Notes: a model not told the origin generated them from the letters alone. A stretch of DNA of 64,000 nucleotides from Spiroplasma chrysopicola DF-1 (GCF_000400935.1 NC_021280.1:868001-932000), one strand, 5' to 3'; shown: positions 30,178-43,716, numbered from the stretch's first letter. Made by a program: numbers and translations.

Positions 30178-30846
30178 TTATGTTAACAAAATAACATTTT
30201 CTGATAATGGAATGAAAGCCTTAAAAGTTGATAACACTTTAATCTTTTTAACAACAACTGATGGTAAAAAATCATTAGCTAAATCCAAAATTTCTTTGCG
30301 ATATTTTTCAACAATATTTGTTCATACAAACCATAATACTGCCAAGAAAAAAATTCCAATAATTGAAATAATTTGAATTGCTAATTCAAAGTTAATTGTT
30401 GTTGTATTATTTGCTCCAATCACTAATCCTGTTGTTATTGCAAATAATCCAATTACTAGTCAAATGAAATATGAAGTAACTTTTAATCAAAAATAAGACT
30501 TAGTATCTTTTGTTTTAATTTGAAAGATATAATAAAAATGAAATAGCATATCATAAACTTTACTTAAACTGTCATCATTAAGATCACGATAACGAATTTT
30601 AATCGCATTAGCATCTTGTTCATAATTTTGTCCTTTGATAATTCCTTTGCGATGAACAATTCGAATATCTTTAAAACTATTGTCATTTAATATTTGTTGT
30701 AATAAAGGTTGGGTTTTGATTCCTGTTTTAATTCTGTTAAAAATAATTGTAACAATTGTCATGATTATTCATCCCAGACAATATAACCCAAATAATGTCA
30801 GAAAAACAAAAAAAATTAAACCTGTTAGTTGTTCTAAACCAAACAT
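30178..30846 (-). CDS. Membrane protein, unknown function
   Basis: The protein has 222 residues: one N-terminal helix (about residues 8-36), a soluble domain of about 85 residues, two more helices (about residues 133-180) and a short basic tail. The soluble part contains KIRYRDLNDDSLSKVYDMLFH, which recalls nothing certain. I considered the YugP type of membrane zinc peptidase, which has a similar N-terminal helix, but no HExxH motif is present. The ATG at 30846 follows AAAGGAAG. Five or more TGA Trp codons lie in the C-terminal half. It is likely co-transcribed with the gene at 30917-31531 upstream. Confidence 0.65.
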
Positions 30847-30916
30847 GATAACTTCCTTTCTGGTGTTATTTTAATACTATCTTTATTATAACAACTTTCT
30901 CAAAAAGTTGAATAAT

Positions 30917-31531
30917 TTAGCACTTTATAACTGATAATTTATAAAAAAAGTCAGTAATAGCTTGCGATGTAAAATAATATAATAAAAATAATTTGTACAA
31001 CTCACTTTTTGGGTGATTACAATTTAAAATTATCTGTTTAACTTCCACTCAAAACTTTTTTTCTAACGATAAAAAATCATAAATTTTTTTAGCTTTAATA
31101 ATTTTTTGAAAAATAGTCGTAACTTTACTTAAATTAAGACTATCAAACTGTGTTAATTCCAAAATTAATCCGACATTAATCTCTTCAATTGTTTGAACAT
31201 AGCAATCATTAATTTGCTCAAGATCAATTAAATAACTGTCTAGCTTTTCAAATAACAGTTTAACCCCATTACTATATGATAATAAAATGCCAATTTGAAT
31301 CATAATATCTTCTGAGAGAATTAAGTGCTCTTGCTCTAAAATTTCAAATAAAGATTCGAGAACAAATTTACTGCACTCTAAAACAGAGTAAAAACTATCA
31401 AAATCAACTTCTAATCATTTTAAAATTAAATTACTTTGTGGTTGTTGTTGATAATAAAAATTAGCAAACTTTTTGCTTTGTTCTTTTAAAACTAAAATCC
31501 CTTGTAAATTAACATCTTGAATTGTTGTAAT
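30917..31531 (-). CDS. Soluble protein of unknown function, probable ATT start
   Basis: The frame is open for 205 codons from 31531 to the TAA at 30917. The peptide is Leu/Gln/Lys-rich and alpha-helical, with no membrane segment and no motif I know. An AAGGGGG ribosome site lies 7 bases before an ATT at 31529-31531. No ATG, GTG or TTG occurs in frame until an ATG at 31303, which would remove the first 76 residues and has no ribosome site. So ATT is the likely start, as occurs at times in AT-rich mollicutes. Two TGA codons are Trp. The next gene downstream begins 70 bases later. Confidence 0.55.
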
Positions 31532-31617
31532 ATTATTGCCCCCTTAAACTAGTCTTATCTTAGCAAGATGATTTTAAAAAAAGAGAAAATAATACTTAAT
31601 TAACATCAATAAAAAAT

Positions 31618-31645
31618 AAAAACATACCTGTTTAGGTATGTTTTT
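31618..31645 (-). terminator. Terminator of the small membrane protein gene
   Basis: Twelve-base arms AAAAACATACCT / AGGTATGTTTTT with a GTTT loop. It lies 13 bases past the stop at 31658 and has T runs on either strand. Confidence 0.8.
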
Positions 31646-31657
31646 ATTTTTTTCACA

Positions 31658-31924
31658 TTAAGCCATTTTTGCTAATCTTGTTGCAATTGATGGTTTATCT
31701 TGCGCTCATAGAATAATAATAAAGATTGTTCCAATAACTGTGGCCATTAATATTCATTGTAACAGTGAAGTTAATCCAAAAATTAATTTTCCTTTCTGGT
31801 CACTTGGACATTCTGTTCCTAGCAGCATACATCCAATTGGTGTAATATTAAAGAACCACAAAATAAAATTTAATCAACATAAAATCATATTTAATAAAGA
31901 TGCTAATAGTCTTTTAACTAACAT
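31658..31924 (-). CDS. Small two-helix membrane protein, unknown
   Basis: The protein has 88 residues, invisible in a standard-code reading because three TGA codons split it. A first helix (LLASLLNMILCWLNFILWFF) and a second (LLQWILMATVIGTIFIIIL) flank a polar loop with two cysteines (GCMLLGTECPSD). The C-terminus is basic. The ATG at 31924 follows GAAGGAC. No family is recognised. It lies directly after the giant FtsX-type gene in the same direction (82-base gap), and the terminator behind it may serve both. Confidence 0.6.
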
Positions 31925-32006
31925 AATACGTCCTTCTTTCTTATGATTAATATGATTTCATTATATCACAATTATGTCAGAAATAAATTTGCTTTCCTAA
32001 CCCCAT

Positions 32007-35000
32007 TTAATTTAAAACCCGCGTTAATGGGTAACGTTTACTCATAAATTTCTTATTAATTAAAAAGGCAATAATAAACATTAATCATAAACCAAGGAAA
32101 CTAATTAAATAATCAACTCAAATAATATCGTTTGAAACATAAGCAATCATATTCCAAATTATTTGGAAACGGACCATATTGATTCCCCAAATCCCAATTG
32201 GAATTGCTATAACTCAACTAATTAAGATGATTGGTAAGTAAATCATAAACAAACGGTTAAAGACTCATCAATCAGAATATCCTAAGGCTTTAAAGGTATT
32301 TAAGACTTTTAAGTTATCTTTAATAATGATATTTGTAATAATAAAGATTTGGAAAATACATGCTAAAATAGTGGCAATTAAAATTAATATATAAATAATG
32401 AATAATAAGGCTTGTAAATTCAAAGTACTACTCATAGTTTTGTCTAAATTCATCGCCCCTTGATAAACAATTGCTCCATCATAGCTGGGGTCTTTGCTAA
32501 TTTCATAATTACCATTTTTTTCATAAATTCCTAAATAATTAAATAAACTATTTGTTTTACCTGTTGAATATAATGTTCGTAAATCTTTCTGGGTTAAGTG
32601 AGAATTAATATATCAGTTAACTAAAACATTATTTTTGGGTCCATTTCAAAAGTTATCAACAACAATATAAAAACTAGCCCCTTCAGCTTCAAAACTTTGA
32701 TTAATAATATCACCAATATTAAAATTACTAATAAAATTTATTCCCTTATTAATAATAATTGGATAAACTTTAACTGGATAATTATTTTGATCTCAATTTG
32801 GATCGGATTCATGAAATCATTTTTTGGAATGAATCAACTCTTTCATCGCTGCAACGTTACGAATCGCAGTATTAACTTTTGGACTAAACATACCTTTTTT
32901 GGCATATTCTAATAAACTATTACTTCCCTCATCAAAACTATCAATCCCATTAAAAAATCACTCCATTGATAAATCTGTTGATAAATTTGGTTTAAATAAA
33001 ATATTATCATCGCGATAATTATAAAATTCAAGCGAAGAGGCATGTAAATATTTTAAGTTATACGGTTGGGAAAAGTTATTATAAAAATTTTTAATTGCTA
33101 AATCATCTGCCGAATTACGATTGGCTTTTTGATAAGAATCTAAAAAACCATATAAATCACCAATATTTAGTGCCTCATAACCATTAATACTATAATTGTT
33201 TACAAATAATTCTTGATATTCTGGCCCATAAATAATTGGTTCATAACCAATCGTAATAATACCATTTTCTTGACTAACTTGGTCAATAATATATCCATAA
33301 ATACTATTATCAATTAGATTAGTAATTTCTTCATAATATTTCGTATTCTGACAATTTTTAGCATATCAATCATATGTTTTTGCATAAAATCATAAATATT
33401 TTAAACTCGTTATCTTTGAAGGCTCACCCAAGGTTGGACCACAAACTGTTTGTTGAGGGGTAATAACTTTTTCTAACACTAGTTCTTTTGTAAAAACTTC
33501 CTCATTGGGATTTAAAATTTTTTTCCCGGCAACATTAGGGTCTTTAATTTCATCAAAATTTTCATAAACTAAAAAATCATATGGAGGCGACTTGGTTTCA
33601 TAAGAATTATCATAATTATAAGCATAGTGTCAATTTAAATTATTTTTTAAATTATAGCTCACTTGCCCAAAATTAAGAATAGTTGTAAAGGCTGAAAACA
33701 ACATTGCCCCCGAAATACTTGTCGCAATAATCGTTAATAATAATTTTCATTTTGCGGTTGTTGCAAATTTTAAGGTTATTTTTTTCTGAAAACTTAATTT
33801 GGTGAAAAAATGAGCTCAAAAAGTATTTTTTGGGATTTTAGGTTTTTTGATATTAGTCATCATTAATTTTAAAGCGGGAACACGAATGCTTATTAGAATA
33901 AAAATTGTTGCATATAAACAAATTGCTAAAATTGGAAAAACAATAATTGTTAGAATTGTTCAATGGGTAGGAACTGACAAATAAGCTGTAAATTCTAAAA
34001 AGTTTTTATATGTAATATTTAAAATAAAGGAGAATATTCAGCTTGATAATAACGATAAGGAAGTAATAATCAACGCCAAAAAGAAAAAACATGTTACTAA
34101 ATTAGTTGTTATTGTTATTGTTGAATAACCCTGGGCTTTTAAATTACCAATGATGGTACGATTCGTTGCCAATAGTTTATTAATAATCATACTAATCATA
34201 ATAAAACAAGAAACAACTAATAAAATCGAAATTGCACTAATTAACGATCACGTCATTGTCTCTTTTGCTTTAATAAAATTTGCAATTTCATCTAACGGAC
34301 TTCAAGGTTTTTCTCAATTATTAAATTTTGCGTTATTAAATAAATTAGCAAGATCATATCAACTATTTTGGTCTTTTAAAAAACCAGGGTTTAATTCATC
34401 TTGGAGTGAATAAACTGCCCCATAAAAATTATAACTATCATTTGTAATAAACTTGTCATTTTCACTACTCATTGAACTTTTGATTCGATTATAATCATCC
34501 TCGCGTAACCAGGCATAAGCATTTTGATTAAAAGGTTTGGCAAAATAATTAGAATTAAGATAAGCATTTGTTGCAAAACCTACAATTTCAAAATCATAAT
34601 TATAAATATTAATAAGACTTCCAATCCGATAACCATGACTAGCAGCATATGTTGGATTGATAATAACTGGTAAAATATCATCTGTAGATTGATAATTAAT
34701 AAATTGATCATAACTTCCACTAATCATAATTGGGTTTGTTCAAAAATCTTCATTTACACTTTGCAAATAAAAATATTGGGTGCGGAAAATATCATAAATA
34801 TCCATTGTTTGAGAAATTAAGGCTTTCTGTGATACTGAACCAAATATAATACTTGTTAATAATTTAATTTCTAATTGATTAATCCGTGCTTGATTATTTC
34901 CAAATTTGTAATATTTACTTTGATAATAAGCATCATTTTGTAATTGAGCATTATCCGGGGAACTCACAAATGGAATTAAACCACTAGGGTCAATTAAATA

Positions 35001-35525
35001 ACTACGTAATTCTGCAAATTCTTTTGCTGATAAGAAATACGAATTATTGGCTAAAAATAACGGATCAAATTTTAAAGTAACTTCGCCATTATCTTCTAAT
35101 TGGTCTTTAAAATATTGGTTTTGGCTTTTTGAACCAATTCAATTATTAGTATTATCTAAATGCGAATCAAATGTTACTTGATAATATTTTGTCCCCTCAA
35201 CTGGAGTAAGTTTAAAATTAGCAGTATGGGCTTTTTTGCTGTTAAGAGTGCCATCATTATTAATATAATTAATATTAGTTAAACTATAAGACAAGTTAGT
35301 ATCACTATTAACAATTTCTAAGGGATGAGTAATTTCAAAACTAGTATTTGTGGCAAAAAGATCTTTTCCCATAATTTTTAACTGTGTACTTGTTAAATCA
35401 TGAGAAAGCTGCATTCCACAAAATAATGTTATTACTGCGCCAAGCATTAAAAATAATCCTAAAACTTGAAGACTATTTTTTAAAAAACTTTTTCAGAAAT
35501 TTTTTAACAAAACTAAACTAACCAT
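32007..35525 (-). CDS. Giant FtsX/MacB-type ABC permease
   Basis: Code-4 translation gives one protein of 1172 residues, although a standard-code reading breaks it into many pieces. One helix near the N-terminus (residues 15-35) is followed by an outside domain of about 300 residues rich in Asn, Tyr and Ser. Next come three helices (LISAISILLVVSCFIMISMII and two more), then another helix, a second outside domain of about 400 residues, and three last helices (ending NKKFMSKRYPLTRVLN). This 1+3 / 1+3 plan is that of double FtsX permeases, which move lipoproteins or lipids or transmit force across the membrane. Such permeases need an ATPase, but none is encoded nearby. The ATG at 35525 follows AGGTG. 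Confidence 0.75.
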
Positions 35526-35573
35526 CTTAACACCTGCAACCTAAATCTATTTTAATTATAGCAATAGAAAAAT

Positions 35574-35600
35574 AAAAAACAGTTATAAAAACTGTTTTTT
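35574..35600 (-). terminator. Terminator of rnc
   Basis: Arms AAAAAACAGTT / AACTGTTTTTT with a short loop, directly after the rnc stop at 35601 on the minus strand, followed by a T run. Confidence 0.8.
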
Positions 35601-36341
35601 TTAATTTTTTGTTATTAAATTAGTTTTTGCTAGTTTTTGCAAAGCATCTTGCGCAGCAAATTGTTCAGCACTTTTATGGGTATAACCTTGTCCTTGCCCA
35701 TAACGAACCTTATCAATTTCCGCAACAACAGTATAAATTGATCGATTACCTTCTAAAATCTCTTCCCCAATTAATTTATACTCTAAAACTCGGCTATCAC
35801 CTGCTTGTAAAAATTCTTGTAACTCTGTTTTGTAATCGCGGATTTGTTCTAAAAAATCAGTGTCAGAAACCATCTTTAGTAATGTTTGCTCAATAAAATA
35901 TCGCACTGCTTCTTCTCCTAAATCAAGATAAAGAGCAGCAATCATTGATTCATAAATATCGGCTAAAATCCGATCTTTTTCATATCCCTTAGTTTTGATT
36001 TCCCCTTTACCAATTAAAAGAAATTGTCCCAAATTAATATTACGTGTTAATTCTGCCAATGTTACTTCTCGAACCATTTTACTTCTTAAACTTGTAATTT
36101 CTCCTTCATTCATTTCAGGAAATTTTAAAAATAAATATAGTGATACCTCTTTTTGTAAAATAGCATCACCCAAAAATTCTAGGCGCTGATATGTATAATT
36201 AAGATTATTTTCATTCGCATATGAATTATGAGTTAAAGCTTTAAAATAAAATTGCTCATTTTTAATCTTAATTTGATACTGTTCAAAATACTTTTGTAAA
36301 TTATTAAATAAGTGGGCAGGGTTTTGCAAATGAAATGTCAT
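35601..36341 (-). CDS. rnc: Ribonuclease III
   Basis: The protein has 246 residues with no TGA codon. The RNase III signature is RLEFLGDAIL with the catalytic acidic residues (ERLEFLGDS in most bacteria), and the second acidic cluster is DIYESMIAALYLD. A C-terminal double-stranded RNA-binding domain (DYKTELQEFLQ ... AEQFAAQDALQKL) completes the normal two-domain form. It processes rRNA and other structured RNAs. The ATG is two bases after the plsX stop, and its AAAGGAG site is within the plsX 3' end, so the pair is coupled. The plsX-rnc order is common in Firmicutes relatives. Confidence 0.95.
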   Translation of the reverse strand: MTFHLQNPAHLFNNLQKYFEQYQIKIKNEQFYFKALTHNSYANENNLNYTYQRLEFLGDAILQKEVSLYLFLKFPEMNEGEITSLRSKMVREVTLAELTRNINLGQFLLIGKGEIKTKGYEKDRILADIYESMIAALYLDLGEEAVRYFIEQTLLKMVSDTDFLEQIRDYKTELQEFLQAGDSRVLEYKLIGEEILEGNRSIYTVVAEIDKVRYGQGQGYTHKSAEQFAAQDALQKLAKTNLITKN

Positions 36342-36343
36342 CT

Positions 36344-37348
36344 TTATACTCCTTTTTTAATTTCAGCTTCAATTTTTTTAACAAAATCATTGATTATAGC
36401 TTTTCTAGTCATTTCTAGTGTACTAATTCATGATTTAGCATCACTACTACCATGGGTTTTAACCGCTACTTTTTTTAGCCCCAACATTAATGCCGAGGCA
36501 TTATTACGATAGTCAAATGTTTCACGAACACCACGAAAGGCTTTTCGTAAACTTAAGGCTTTTAATTTTCGAAAAATATTTTTTGTTAATTCTTGCTTTA
36601 AAACAGCCATTAAATTTTTAGCCATCCCCTCTAATGTTTTTAAGGCAACATTACCTGTAAAGCCATCGGTAACAATAATATCGACAATATTACTTGTAAT
36701 ATCACGAGGCTCAATATTACCATAAAAATTAATATTATTATTTACCTGTAACATTTTATAGGCTTCTTTATGATAGTCTTTTCCTTTTGATTCTTCATGA
36801 CCAATATTTAATAGTCCAACGGTTGGACTATTTAAATTCATAATTACTTTTGCATAAACAGTTGCCATTAATGCAAAATTAACTAAATCACGTGCATTAT
36901 TCTCTAAATTAGCTCCAACATCTAACATCATAACACTTTTACCTTTTTTAATTGTTGGAATAAAAGGCATAAAAGCTGGACGATTAATTCCTTCTAATTC
37001 CCCAATAATAAAATGACAAGCCGATAAATAAGCTGCTGTTGAACCTCCTGATACAAAAGCTTCTACCTTATCATTTGCTAATAACTCCGCACTACGAACC
37101 ATTGAACTATCTGGTTTACGACGGACTTCCATCATTCCTTCTGTCATTGCAATTACTTCACTAGTATGAAAAATTTCATACCGACTTGGATTAATTTTTT
37201 TATTATGGAGCCCTTCTTTAATCACTGCTTTATCCCCAACTAAGACAAAGAAAACATCTGAATATTTTTTAACAAAAACTTTTAAAGCATCAACAATTGG
37301 GGGGATTCCCAAATCTGTTCCCATCATATCAATTGCAATTTTGTGCAT
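36344..37348 (-). CDS. plsX: Phosphate acyltransferase PlsX
   Basis: The protein has 334 residues. PlsX makes acyl-phosphate from acyl-ACP as the first step of glycerolipid synthesis. Recognisable parts are the N-terminal IAIDMMGTDLG (DAMGGD-like), VSGGSTAA, MLDVGANLE, LLNIGHEESKG and IVTDGFTGNVALKT. The last 29 residues follow a TGA-coded Trp and are lost under the standard code. Acyl-ACP or fatty acid supply in Spiroplasma depends on the host, so PlsX may use imported acyl groups. It is followed directly by rnc. Confidence 0.95.
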
Positions 37349-37430
37349 AATTCTCGCTCCTACTCTATTAATACATTTATTATACTAATTATAGCAAAAT
37401 ATCGGTTTGAAAAGATGAAATTAAAAAAAT

Positions 37431-37457
37431 AAAAAACAAACTAACTATTTGCTTTTT
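37431..37457 (-). terminator. Terminator of pnp overlapping its stop
   Basis: On the minus strand AAAAAGCAAA, loop TAGTTAG and TTTGTTTTTT. The TAG stop of pnp (37445-37447) is in the loop. Confidence 0.6.
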
Positions 37458-39553
37458 ATTACTTCTAATAATTTAAGTTTGATTTTTCCTTTACTATCAA
37501 GTTCAATTACTTTAACTTTAACTTGGTCATTGACATTAACAATATCTTCGGTTTTTTCAACGCGATGATCAGCTAGTTTGGAAATATGAATTAACCCATC
37601 TAGATTTTCTTTTAAATTAACAAATGCCCCAAATTTTTCAATTTTAACAACTGTTCCAATTAATTCTTGATTTATTTCAACAGGGAAAACTATATCTTTA
37701 ATTAATTGATAAGCCCTATTTATTGCCTCATAGTCTTTATGATAAATTGTCACTTGACCATCATCTTCAATATCAATTTTAACATTATTTGATTTTTCAA
37801 TAATGCTGGTAATGGTTTTTCCCCCTGTCCCAATTACATCCCGAATCTTTTCAACTGGAATCATAAATGTTTTCATTTTTGGAGCTGTTGGGGCTAATTC
37901 TATTCGCGGTGCCGGAATTGTTGCTAAGATGTTTGCTAATAATGTTGTGCGAGCTTTTTTTGCCGCTAATAAAGCTTCTCATAAAATTTCTTGTGTAATT
38001 CCACTGATCTTAATATCCATTTGTAAAGCACAAATTCCATCTTTTGTACCAGCAACTTTAAAGTCCATATCTCCTAAGTGATCTTCCATTCCTTGAATAT
38101 CTGTTAAAATAGTGTAATTTTCATCATTTTTAACAAGACCCATAGCTATTCCAACAACTGGGGTTTTAATTGGGACCCCTGCTGCCATTAATGCTAATGT
38201 TGAAGCACAAATTGCGGCTTGCGAAGTTGATCCATTTGATTCTAATACTTCTGAAACAATTCGAATTGTATAAGGGAACTCTTTTTCGCTTGGTAGGATT
38301 TGTAATAACGCCTTTTCGCCAAGAGCCCCATGACCAATTTCACGACGTGATGGTGCTCCCATTCGCCCAGTTTCTCCAACTGAAAAAGGCGGAAAATTAT
38401 AATGATGCATAAAACGTTTACCTTCTTCATCAGTAATGCCATCAATAATTTGGTTTTCCCCTAATGCCCCTAAAGTAACAATAGATAGAACTTGTGTCTC
38501 TCCTCTTGTAAATAAAGCACTACCATGCACAATTGGTAATAAATCAATTTCACTATCTAACGGTCGAATTTCATCTAGCTGACGATTATCTAAGCGTAAT
38601 TTTTGAACAGTAATTTGATGACGAATTTCATCGCGAACAACATTTTTTAAACACGTTGATAATTCTAACAACATTCGGCGTTTTAATTTTTCATCCTTTT
38701 CTTCTGACCAAGGAAATTTGACAATTGCTTGTTTTTCAATTTCGCTAATTGTCTGATAGCGTTCAATTTTTTCACGAATTTGGGCAGCTTTAATTAATTG
38801 ATCAGCATAATGTTGCTGCACAAAATTGCTGATTTCCTCTCGAATTGTAAATAATTCAACTACCATTTTAGATTCACCAACGGCGCTAATAATTTCAGAT
38901 TGGAAAGCATTTAATTCTTTAATAAACTGATGACCCACCATTATTGCCTGCAAGACTTCTTCTTCGGATGATTGTTGGCAACCAGCTTCAACCATATTAA
39001 TTTCATTTTCGGTTCCAGCAACAATCAATTCCATACGCCCATTATTTAATTGTTCTAATGTTGGCATCACAATGATTTGATTTTTTTCATCAATTGTTAC
39101 TAAGGCGCTAGCTACGGGGCCATTGAAGGGAATTTTTGATATTCCTAAAGCTAATGAAGCCCCAAATAAACTGGCAATTCGAACATCATGATCATTATCA
39201 ACAGCTAAGACATTAATGACAATTTGCACCTCATTACGGAAGTTTTCGGAAAATAATGGTCGTAATGCCCGATCAATTACTCGTGCTGATAAAATTCCAT
39301 ATTCGGAAGGTTTTCCTTCGCGTTTTAAAAACCCACCTGGGATTTTTCCAACTGAATATAACTTTTCTTGAAATACAACTGTTAAGGGGAAAAAATCTAA
39401 TTCTGTTGGAGTTGGATTTGTTGTAGCAGTTGCCAAAATAACAGTTTTACCTAAACGAATTAAAATTGAACCACTTGCTTGTTTTGCTAACTGGCCATGT
39501 TCAACGGTAATTTCCTTATTATTAATTATTTTTTTAAATATTTGCTTTGCCAT
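37445..39553 (-). CDS. pnp: Polyribonucleotide nucleotidyltransferase (PNPase)
   Basis: The protein has 702 residues, the standard PNPase size. Two RNase PH-like domains (the second with FMHHYNFPPFSVGETGRMGAPSRREIGHGALGEKAL, quoted here only in part: GRMGAPSRREIGHGALGE) are followed by a KH domain (RDVIGTGGKTI) and an S1 domain (GTVVKIEKFGAFVNL). It degrades RNA from the 3' end with phosphate. The ATG at 39553 follows AAAGGCG; a start at 39595 is possible but lacks a site. One TGA Trp at 37979 separates the PH domains from the KH part. A plus-strand rhodanese gene starts 110 bases away in a divergent direction. Confidence 0.96.
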
Positions 39554-39624
39554 AGTATCGCCTTTCTTTATATTCTTGTTAATTTTATCATACATTATTT
39601 CTATTTGCCTCAGAGATGTTATGA

Positions 39625-39636
39625 TATTATTATAAT
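39625..39636 (+). promoter_or_regulatory. -10 region of the rhodanese gene
   Basis: TATTATTATAAT-type box at 39625-39636, with TTGCCT upstream at 39605-39610 (20 bases before the final TATAAT). The gene starts about 27 bases downstream after an AAGGTC site. Confidence 0.45.
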
Positions 39637-39662
39637 GGAAATTAGCAGAAAGAAGGTCTGTT

Positions 39663-39986
39663 ATGATGAAAAATCATTCAATTTATCTTGATAATTCTAC
39701 TTTTGAAAATCTAAAAGATAAAGCTTTACTCCTTGATGTTCGAACAGCAATTGAATTTAATTCCTTAAAAACCTTACCTAATAGTAAAAATGTTTATCTT
39801 TATGATTTAATAACTAATCCTGAAAATTTTATTGATGATAAAGATGAGTTAATTATCACTTTATGTAATGGAGGTAATCGCAGTAGTGATGCCGCTCATG
39901 AATTACGTCAGCACGGTTATCATAATGCTTTTGTTCTAGAACATGGCATTTATGGCTATTATCGTTGGCAAGATAGTTTAAAATAA
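39663..39986 (+). CDS. Single-domain rhodanese-like sulfurtransferase
   Basis: The protein has 107 residues. The active-site loop is CNGGNRSS with the catalytic Cys, and the N-terminal LLDVRTAIEF is the conserved strand. It moves sulfane sulfur from a donor such as thiosulfate to an acceptor; the cytosolic acceptor is unknown. Two ATG codons stand side by side at 39663 and 39666; AAGGTCTG precedes them. It is a free-standing gene that converges on dnaJ, with which it shares a terminator. Confidence 0.88.
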   Translation: MMKNHSIYLDNSTFENLKDKALLLDVRTAIEFNSLKTLPNSKNVYLYDLITNPENFIDDKDELIITLCNGGNRSSDAAHELRQHGYHNAFVLEHGIYGYYRWQDSLK

Positions 39987-40017
39987 AAAAAATTGTAGTA
40001 ATATCTACAATTTTTTT
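39986..40017. terminator. Bidirectional terminator between rhodanese gene and dnaJ
   Basis: Perfect arms AAAAAAATTGTAG / CTACAATTTTTTT with a six-base loop. It follows the rhodanese stop on plus and overlaps the dnaJ stop on minus. Confidence 0.85.
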
Positions 40018-41149
40018 ATAAATTTTCATAAAAATTATTATTAACTTTAAAATCACTGGTTTCTTTTAAATCTTTTAGTTTTTCTTTTTCAGCACTTGAT
40101 AAAGTCGTTGGAATGGCAATATCAATTGTGACAATTAAATCCCCACGTTTTGTTGCAGTTGGTGAACGGAAAAAACCATGATTTGGAATATTAAAAACTG
40201 ACCCTGATTTTGTATTTGGTGGTAATTTTAAGCGCACATCCCCATCAAATGTTGGGACGGTAATTTCGCCACCCAGTAAAGCATCTAAGTAACTAACCGG
40301 TAGTTTTAATCCTAAAGTATTTTCATCAAGACGGCTAAAATAACTATTTGGTTTAATAATTAAATCAACAAAAATATCACCCCGTGGTCCACCATTATAA
40401 CCATAGTTTCCTTTTTGACGGAAACGTAGATGGTTTCCAGCTACTGATTTTGGTAATTCCAAATCAATTTTTTCTTTTGCTAAACTACGACCTTTCCCTT
40501 TACAACTTTGACATTTATTAACAATTACTTTTCCTTTTCCTTTACAATCCGGACAAGGTTGTTGGGATTGAACAATTCCAAACAAACTGCGTTGTTCTAT
40601 ATTTACATAACCATATCCTTTACATGTTGTACATTGATGAATATCAGTTTTTGGGTTTTTAGCCCCCGTTCCCTCACAACTAGTACATGGTTTATCTAGT
40701 TCAACTTCTAATGTAATTGTTTTACCAAACATTAATTCTTTTAAAGAAACTGATACTTGGGCAGCTAAGTCTTGTCCTTTAATTGGTTGGCTATGACCTG
40801 CTCGTTGCTTTTTGCCACCCCCACCAAAAAAGTTTTCAAAAATGTCACCAAAACCACCAGAGAAAATATCTTCAAAACCACCAAAACCACCAAAGCCACC
40901 AAAACCTTGACCAAAGCCACCCATTCCTTCCATTCCACTGTGACCAAACTGATCATAGTTAGCGCGTTTTGAAGGATCAGATAAAACTTCGTAGGCTTCA
41001 TTTACTTCTTTAAATTTTGCTTCGGCATCAGGGGCTTTTGAAACATCTGGGTGATATTTTTTTGCTAACTGGCGAAATGCTTTTTTAATTTCATCGTCAG
41101 TCGCTGTTTTACTAACTCCCAACACTTCATAATAGTCTTTTTTTGACAT
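40016..41149 (-). CDS. dnaJ: Chaperone protein DnaJ
   Basis: The protein has 377 residues without TGA codons. The J domain has the HPD triplet in KYHPDVSK, a Gly/Phe-rich linker follows ([17 protein letters not shown]), then four CxxCxGxG zinc motifs ([32 protein letters not shown]) and the C-terminal client-binding domains. It brings substrates to DnaK and stimulates its ATPase. The start is taken as the ATG at 41149 ([11 protein letters not shown]), eight bases after GGATGGTG; an ATG at 41161 is within that site. It is last in the hrcA-grpE-dnaK-dnaJ series. Confidence 0.96.
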   Translation of the reverse strand: MSKKDYYEVLGVSKTATDDEIKKAFRQLAKKYHPDVSKAPDAEAKFKEVNEAYEVLSDPSKRANYDQFGHSGMEGMGGFGQGFGGFGGFGGFEDIFSGGFGDIFENFFGGGGKKQRAGHSQPIKGQDLAAQVSVSLKELMFGKTITLEVELDKPCTSCEGTGAKNPKTDIHQCTTCKGYGYVNIEQRSLFGIVQSQQPCPDCKGKGKVIVNKCQSCKGKGRSLAKEKIDLELPKSVAGNHLRFRQKGNYGYNGGPRGDIFVDLIIKPNSYFSRLDENTLGLKLPVSYLDALLGGEITVPTFDGDVRLKLPPNTKSGSVFNIPNHGFFRSPTATKRGDLIVTIDIAIPTTLSSAEKEKLKDLKETSDFKVNNNFYENL

Positions 41150-41221
41150 TTTGTTCACCATCCTATTTTCTACTCTCGAAAGAAAAGATAACTAAAATTT
41201 TAGTTATCTCAACTAATTAGA

Positions 41222-43030
<1,809 letters not shown>

Positions 43031-43053
43031 TCATAATTTATTTTTTTAATTTT

Positions 43054-43698
43054 TTATTTTGCGACTTCTACCGCGGTATGGCGTAAGACACGACCATGTA
43101 AGTAATAACCTTTTTGCAAGACACGAATAATTGACCCTGATTTTACTTCTTGGCTTTCAATTGTTTCAATTGCCGCATGTAACTGCGGATTAAATTCGTC
43201 ACCTGTTTTGACTGGAATTTCAACAATTCCCTCTTCACTAAATGTTAATTTAATTAATTTATAGATCATTTCAAACCCGGTTAAAAAGTTTTTAACTTCA
43301 CTACTGACATTTTCAACTTCTAAAGCCCGTTCAAAGTTATCTAACACTGGTAATAATTTTTCGGCAAAACCAAAGGCACGGAATCGTTTAACTTCACCAA
43401 GTTCTTCATGAATTCGTTTCTTTAAATTTTCCCCATCAGCTAAAACCAACAACTTTTCTTCGCGTAAGCGATTGTTATCTTTTAATAATAAGTCAATTTC
43501 TTGTTCTAATTCAGAGATAACAACTTCCAAATTATCTTTAACTTCCGTAATTTTTGTTAAACCTTCTTCGGCTGGATCTAATTCATGACGAATATTTTTA
43601 CTTGTTAAATCTTGATTTTTAACAAGTTCACTACGTAAATGTTCAATTTTTTCTTTTAACTTTGATGGTGAAGTATCATTTATATTTTCTTTACTCAC
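43054..43698 (-). CDS. grpE: GrpE nucleotide exchange factor
   Basis: The protein has 214 residues. A long N-terminal coiled coil (residues 10-95; LEVVISELEQEIDLLLKD) is followed by the GrpE core with FAEKLLPVLDNFERAL, EGIVEIPVKTGDEFNPQLHAA and a C-terminal beta domain (VLQKGYYLHGRVLRHTAVEVAK). It releases ADP from DnaK. The gene lies 18 bases after hrcA, and its AAGGAGG site directly follows the hrcA stop. Confidence 0.95.
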   Translation of the reverse strand: MSKENINDTSPSKLKEKIEHLRSELVKNQDLTSKNIRHELDPAEEGLTKITEVKDNLEVVISELEQEIDLLLKDNNRLREEKLLVLADGENLKKRIHEELGEVKRFRAFGFAEKLLPVLDNFERALEVENVSSEVKNFLTGFEMIYKLIKLTFSEEGIVEIPVKTGDEFNPQLHAAIETIESQEVKSGSIIRVLQKGYYLHGRVLRHTAVEVAK

Positions 43699-43716
43699 TT
43701 TTTAGACCTCCTTCTC

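Noticed and set aside
30178-30846. YugP-like membrane zinc peptidase
   Set aside because: The N-terminal helix is similar in place, but no HExxH motif occurs anywhere in the protein.
38242-38445. Minus-strand frame inside pnp in another phase
   Set aside because: It overlaps the RNase PH-like domain of pnp and has no start site.
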